Assembly: GCA_046497565.1 (NCBI GenBank) | Contig: JAWOFK010000073.1 | Location: forward strand, 43,580 to 107,579 | Direction of reading: 5' to 3' | From: RBG-13-51-36 sp046497565 | GTDB lineage: Bacteria; Chloroflexota; Dehalococcoidia; GIF9; AB-539-J10 | DNA: 64,000 bases | Shown: positions 61,944 to 64,000 of the stretch, piece by piece | How the letters are laid out: each line of letters opens with the position of its first letter | Numbering within the stretch: position 1 is the stretch's first letter | Program-made: the position numbers and the translations under genes | The notes under the pieces: model-generated | What the model was told of the DNA's origin: nothing | What the model saw: the letters and a program-made list of their open reading frames with translations, nothing else | Database searches by the model: none

Positions 61944-62627
61944 ATGCCGTACGAATACGAGATAAATGAACTGGCCAAGGAAGAGTCCTGGCGAATGTTT
62001 CGCATAATCGGCGAGTTTGTAGAGGGCTTTGATAATCTCTCCGGTATTGAGCCGGCCGTGACCGTATACGGTTCGGCCAGGCTGGAAGTGGACCACCGAC
62101 TATATGCACAGACGGAAGAAATAGCCTATCGGCTTGGACAGCTGGGCTTCTCCATCATAACCGGCGGTGGGCCGGGCGTAATGGAGGCAGCCAACAAGGG
62201 TGCACAAAAAGCCGGCGTCACGTCGGTGGGGCTGAATATCTTGCTTCCCGAAGAACAGGCCTGCAACGCCTACGCCACGAAATCGATAACGTTCAATCAC
62301 TTCTTTACTCGCAAGGTCATGCTGGTCAAATATGCTGTTGCCTTTCTCATAATGCCGGGTGGCTTGGGCACGCTTGATGAGCTGACCGAGGTGCTAACCC
62401 TGATGCAGACCCACAAGATAAGACCCTTCCCCGTAATACTGTTCAACAGCGAATTCTGGACGGGATTTCTGGACTGGCTGCGGAACTCGGTCTTATTCAG
62501 GAAGTATATCTCTGAGCATGATTTCGACCTCTTGAGAGTCCTTGATAGCCCTGAAGAGGTAGCGGAGGCCATCCGCAGGTGGTATGACAGGCACGAGGTC
62601 GTCGGCAGGAAGGCCCTGGTCAAGTAA
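61944..62627 (+). CDS. LOG family protein (Rossmann, TIGR00730)
   Basis: A 227-residue nucleoside-monophosphate phosphoribohydrolase-like protein. The catalytic GGGPGVMEAANKGA and PGGLGTLDEL motifs are complete, so AMP or cytokinin-nucleotide ribose cleavage is likely. The ATG at 61944 has AAGGGAGGG upstream. It follows the Anbu cassette by 97 bases and need not belong to it. Confidence 0.9.
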   Translation: MPYEYEINELAKEESWRMFRIIGEFVEGFDNLSGIEPAVTVYGSARLEVDHRLYAQTEEIAYRLGQLGFSIITGGGPGVMEAANKGAQKAGVTSVGLNILLPEEQACNAYATKSITFNHFFTRKVMLVKYAVAFLIMPGGLGTLDELTEVLTLMQTHKIRPFPVILFNSEFWTGFLDWLRNSVLFRKYISEHDFDLLRVLDSPEEVAEAIRRWYDRHEVVGRKALVK

Positions 62628-62702
62628 GCACAGGTCTACTCTTTTGACCAAATAGTGCGTTGAAAGTGGCCAGGGTTTTGAGCGTGGCCGGCGAGAGGGC
62701 TG

Positions 62703-63530
62703 GTGTTAAGTGATTCCTCAAGACATGATAAAATCGTGCTGGCAACTTCACAAATGGAAAGCCCAACTTATACCTATATCAGTACGCATAAACGGTTCTG
62801 GGAGATAGATTTATTACGCACCGTCGTCGTAGTAATGATGGTAACCTTCCATGCGCTCTATCTGCTTAACTACCTCAATATCCAAAACACCGGGGTGCCC
62901 GGCCCGTATCATGGATTCTGGTGGTGGATTGCCAGAGCGATCGTCGCAAGTTTCACTTTCCTTGCCGGAGTGTCGCTCACAATCAGCCATTCCCGATCAA
63001 AGAAAAGGTCGGGGTTTGTGCTCAGAGGCCTGAAAATATTCGCATGGGCCATGGTGATTACTTTACTTACGTGGCTGATCGCTCCAAATGAATATGTCCG
63101 CTTCGGCATACTCCACTTCTTCGGGATTGCGTTCATGCTCGGTCCCCTTTTCTTAAGATTCCGCTTCATCAACCTGGTACTGGGTGCTGCTCTGCTGGCA
63201 GCAGGCATTTACCTGCAGGAACAAAGGGTTCTTGTTGACTTTCCCTGGCTGCTCTGGCTGGGGCTGATGCCACATGGCTTCAGGACGCTGGATTACTCGC
63301 CACTGCTGCCATGGTTCGGCCTTTTTCTTGTGGGGATGTTTTGTGGCAAAATGCTATACCCCGGGGGAAAGAGGATATTCAGTATTCGTGACTTCAACGA
63401 CTCTGTCACCTCCACGCTGACTTTTCCGGGAAGACATCCGCTGGTGATGTATATCGCCCAGTGGCCGGCAATTATCGGGGTCCTCCTCGTCCTGTACCCT
63501 GACAAGGTTCTCCCCCACTTCCCATTCTGA
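62703..63530 (+). CDS. DUF1624/acyltransferase-like membrane protein
   Basis: A 275-residue integral membrane protein with about seven hydrophobic spans. The opening RFWEIDLLRTVVVVMMVTFHALYLLNYL and ARAIVASFTFLAGVSLTISHSRSKK match DUF1624, related to heparan-alpha-glucosaminide N-acetyltransferase (catalytic His in TFHAL). FGILHFFGIAFML is the typical second motif. The GTG at 62703 is used; an ATG at 62754 lacks a ribosome site. Confidence 0.82.
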   Translation: MLSDSSRHDKIVLATSQMESPTYTYISTHKRFWEIDLLRTVVVVMMVTFHALYLLNYLNIQNTGVPGPYHGFWWWIARAIVASFTFLAGVSLTISHSRSKKRSGFVLRGLKIFAWAMVITLLTWLIAPNEYVRFGILHFFGIAFMLGPLFLRFRFINLVLGAALLAAGIYLQEQRVLVDFPWLLWLGLMPHGFRTLDYSPLLPWFGLFLVGMFCGKMLYPGGKRIFSIRDFNDSVTSTLTFPGRHPLVMYIAQWPAIIGVLLVLYPDKVLPHFPF

Positions 63531-63877
63531 GCGTAAAGCAGAACAGCACATAGAATTTGGCCATTGATAGAAAAAGTCCATCTATAGGTTGGTATTGAGA
63601 GGCGGGAGTTAGCCCCCTATCCCCCCGTTTACTGACTTTCTACCAATGCCACGAGTTTTCTCAGACACCCATGCCCGGGGCAATCTATGAGACCGTCGAA
63701 AGCGCTCCCATTCCATGGGAGTTATCACAGGGTCGGGAAATAAGGTATCATAATAGATAAAGTACAGGAGAGGGCGGGCAAAAGGCATCATGAAAAACAG
63801 CGAAGTGGCTAACCCATCTTTACCATTGACCACCCAAAACCGAAGCTAAAACAGGTAAACCAGGCGTTTTATGGACA
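63531..63877. other. Intergenic region, no convincing gene
   Basis: About 350 bases between the DUF1624 gene and the edge gene. A minus-strand open frame (63609-63833) has a hydrophobic ARPLLYFIYY segment but no ribosome site and no complete domain; it may be a gene remnant. A CCCCCTATCCCCCC stretch near 63612-63626 resembles one arm of the palindromes near 31.5 kb. Confidence 0.45.
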
Positions 63878-64000
63878 CTACATCTTTTTGATTCGTTTGG
63901 TCTTGAGTGGATTAGGAGGCAACCCCAGAGCGCGATAGACCTCGAGATGGAAGGGCTCGGGGTCTCCGGTTTGCCTGATATGTATCCGCTCTCCCTTCTC
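63878..64000 (-). CDS. C-terminal 40 residues of an unidentified protein (cut by window edge)
   Basis: A minus-strand frame is open from the window edge to a TAG at 63880-63878. It reads ...RQTGDPEPFHLEVYRALGL and PPNPLKTKRIKKM at the end. The basic tail and ALGLPPNPLKT pattern remind me of transposase C-termini, but I cannot confirm this from 40 residues. Confidence 0.4.
   Translation of the reverse strand, partial: EKGERIHIRQTGDPEPFHLEVYRALGLPPNPLKTKRIKKM

Noticed and set aside
63609..63833. 74-residue minus-strand frame with a hydrophobic segment
   Set aside because: No ribosome site and no complete domain; at best a remnant of a glycosyltransferase-like gene.
1..64000. CRISPR array or rRNA operon
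   Set aside because: Reading through, I found no regularly spaced direct repeats and no rRNA signature; only one tRNA was seen.

Overview
This is a bacterial chromosome window of about 64 kb carrying roughly 55 supported protein genes and one tRNA. Gene content suggests a strictly anaerobic member of the Chloroflexota, most likely class Dehalococcoidia or a relative. The clues are formate-THF ligase, FolD and a CooC-like ATPase next to each other, a tungsten/molybdenum aldehyde oxidoreductase with its polyferredoxin, ADP-forming acetyl-CoA synthetase, non-pyrrolysine MttB-type corrinoid methyltransferases, a rubrerythrin-like protein, a PPi-type phosphofructokinase, and gene families common in that class. 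There is no 16S rRNA here, so the taxonomy is inference.

Layout. 1-5.7 kb: edge of a B12-binding radical SAM gene, a phosphohexomutase, a DUF6653-like membrane protein, a flavodoxin-like protein, tRNA-Ser(GCT), an unusual GreA with an integrase-like N-terminal domain, and an unknown gene. 5.6-13.4 kb (minus strand): valS, coaBC, coaX, a Mut7-C protein, then aldehyde:ferredoxin oxidoreductase with a four-cluster ferredoxin. 13.5-20.5 kb: polA on the plus strand, then a minus-strand C1 operon (CooC-like ATPase, folD, fhs, NuoG-like Fe-S subunit). 20.6-23.1 kb: a phospholipase-D/SF3-helicase-like fusion followed by a small acidic protein. 23.3-31.3 kb (minus strand): GlcD/GlcF-like oxidase pair, PPi-type phosphofructokinase and class II aldolase, a degenerate radical SAM protein, and an AEC transporter.

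31.4-38.1 kb: palindromic repeats, a ferritin-like protein, a 47-residue Cys-rich microprotein, a hairpin-rich leader and the primary sigma factor, a membrane-anchored PhoU, an HDAC-like deacetylase, and an operon in which very small basic proteins surround a bifunctional-nuclease (DUF151) gene. 38.2-49.4 kb: a winged-helix-like protein, a shortened macro domain, a TPR/SEC-C protein, trehalose-phosphate synthase, a GNAT, ADP-forming acetyl-CoA synthetase, an RNA-handling group (zinc ribbon, RRM protein, DEAD-box helicase, Smr domain), and an MBL hydrolase.

49.5-62.6 kb (plus strand): a radical SAM protein, then a compact corrinoid methyl-transfer operon (methyl-THF methyltransferase, corrinoid protein, two MttB-family methyltransferases, DUF1638, ASKHA/RACo-type activator). 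This runs directly into an Anbu proteasome-like cluster (CP-ATP-grasp, alpha-E, Anbu peptidase, transglutaminase) and a LOG-family gene. The window ends with a DUF1624-like membrane protein and the tail of an unidentified gene.

How the genes fit together: methyl groups from a quaternary or tertiary amine could be moved by the MttB proteins to the corrinoid protein and on to tetrahydrofolate. FolD and Fhs could then oxidise the C1 unit to formate with ATP gain, or run in the reductive acetyl-CoA direction. ADP-forming acetyl-CoA synthetase and the aldehyde oxidoreductase would add energy conservation from acyl-CoA and aldehydes. The most novel-looking loci are the PLD-SF3 fusion, the microprotein/nuclease operon and the GreA fusion.
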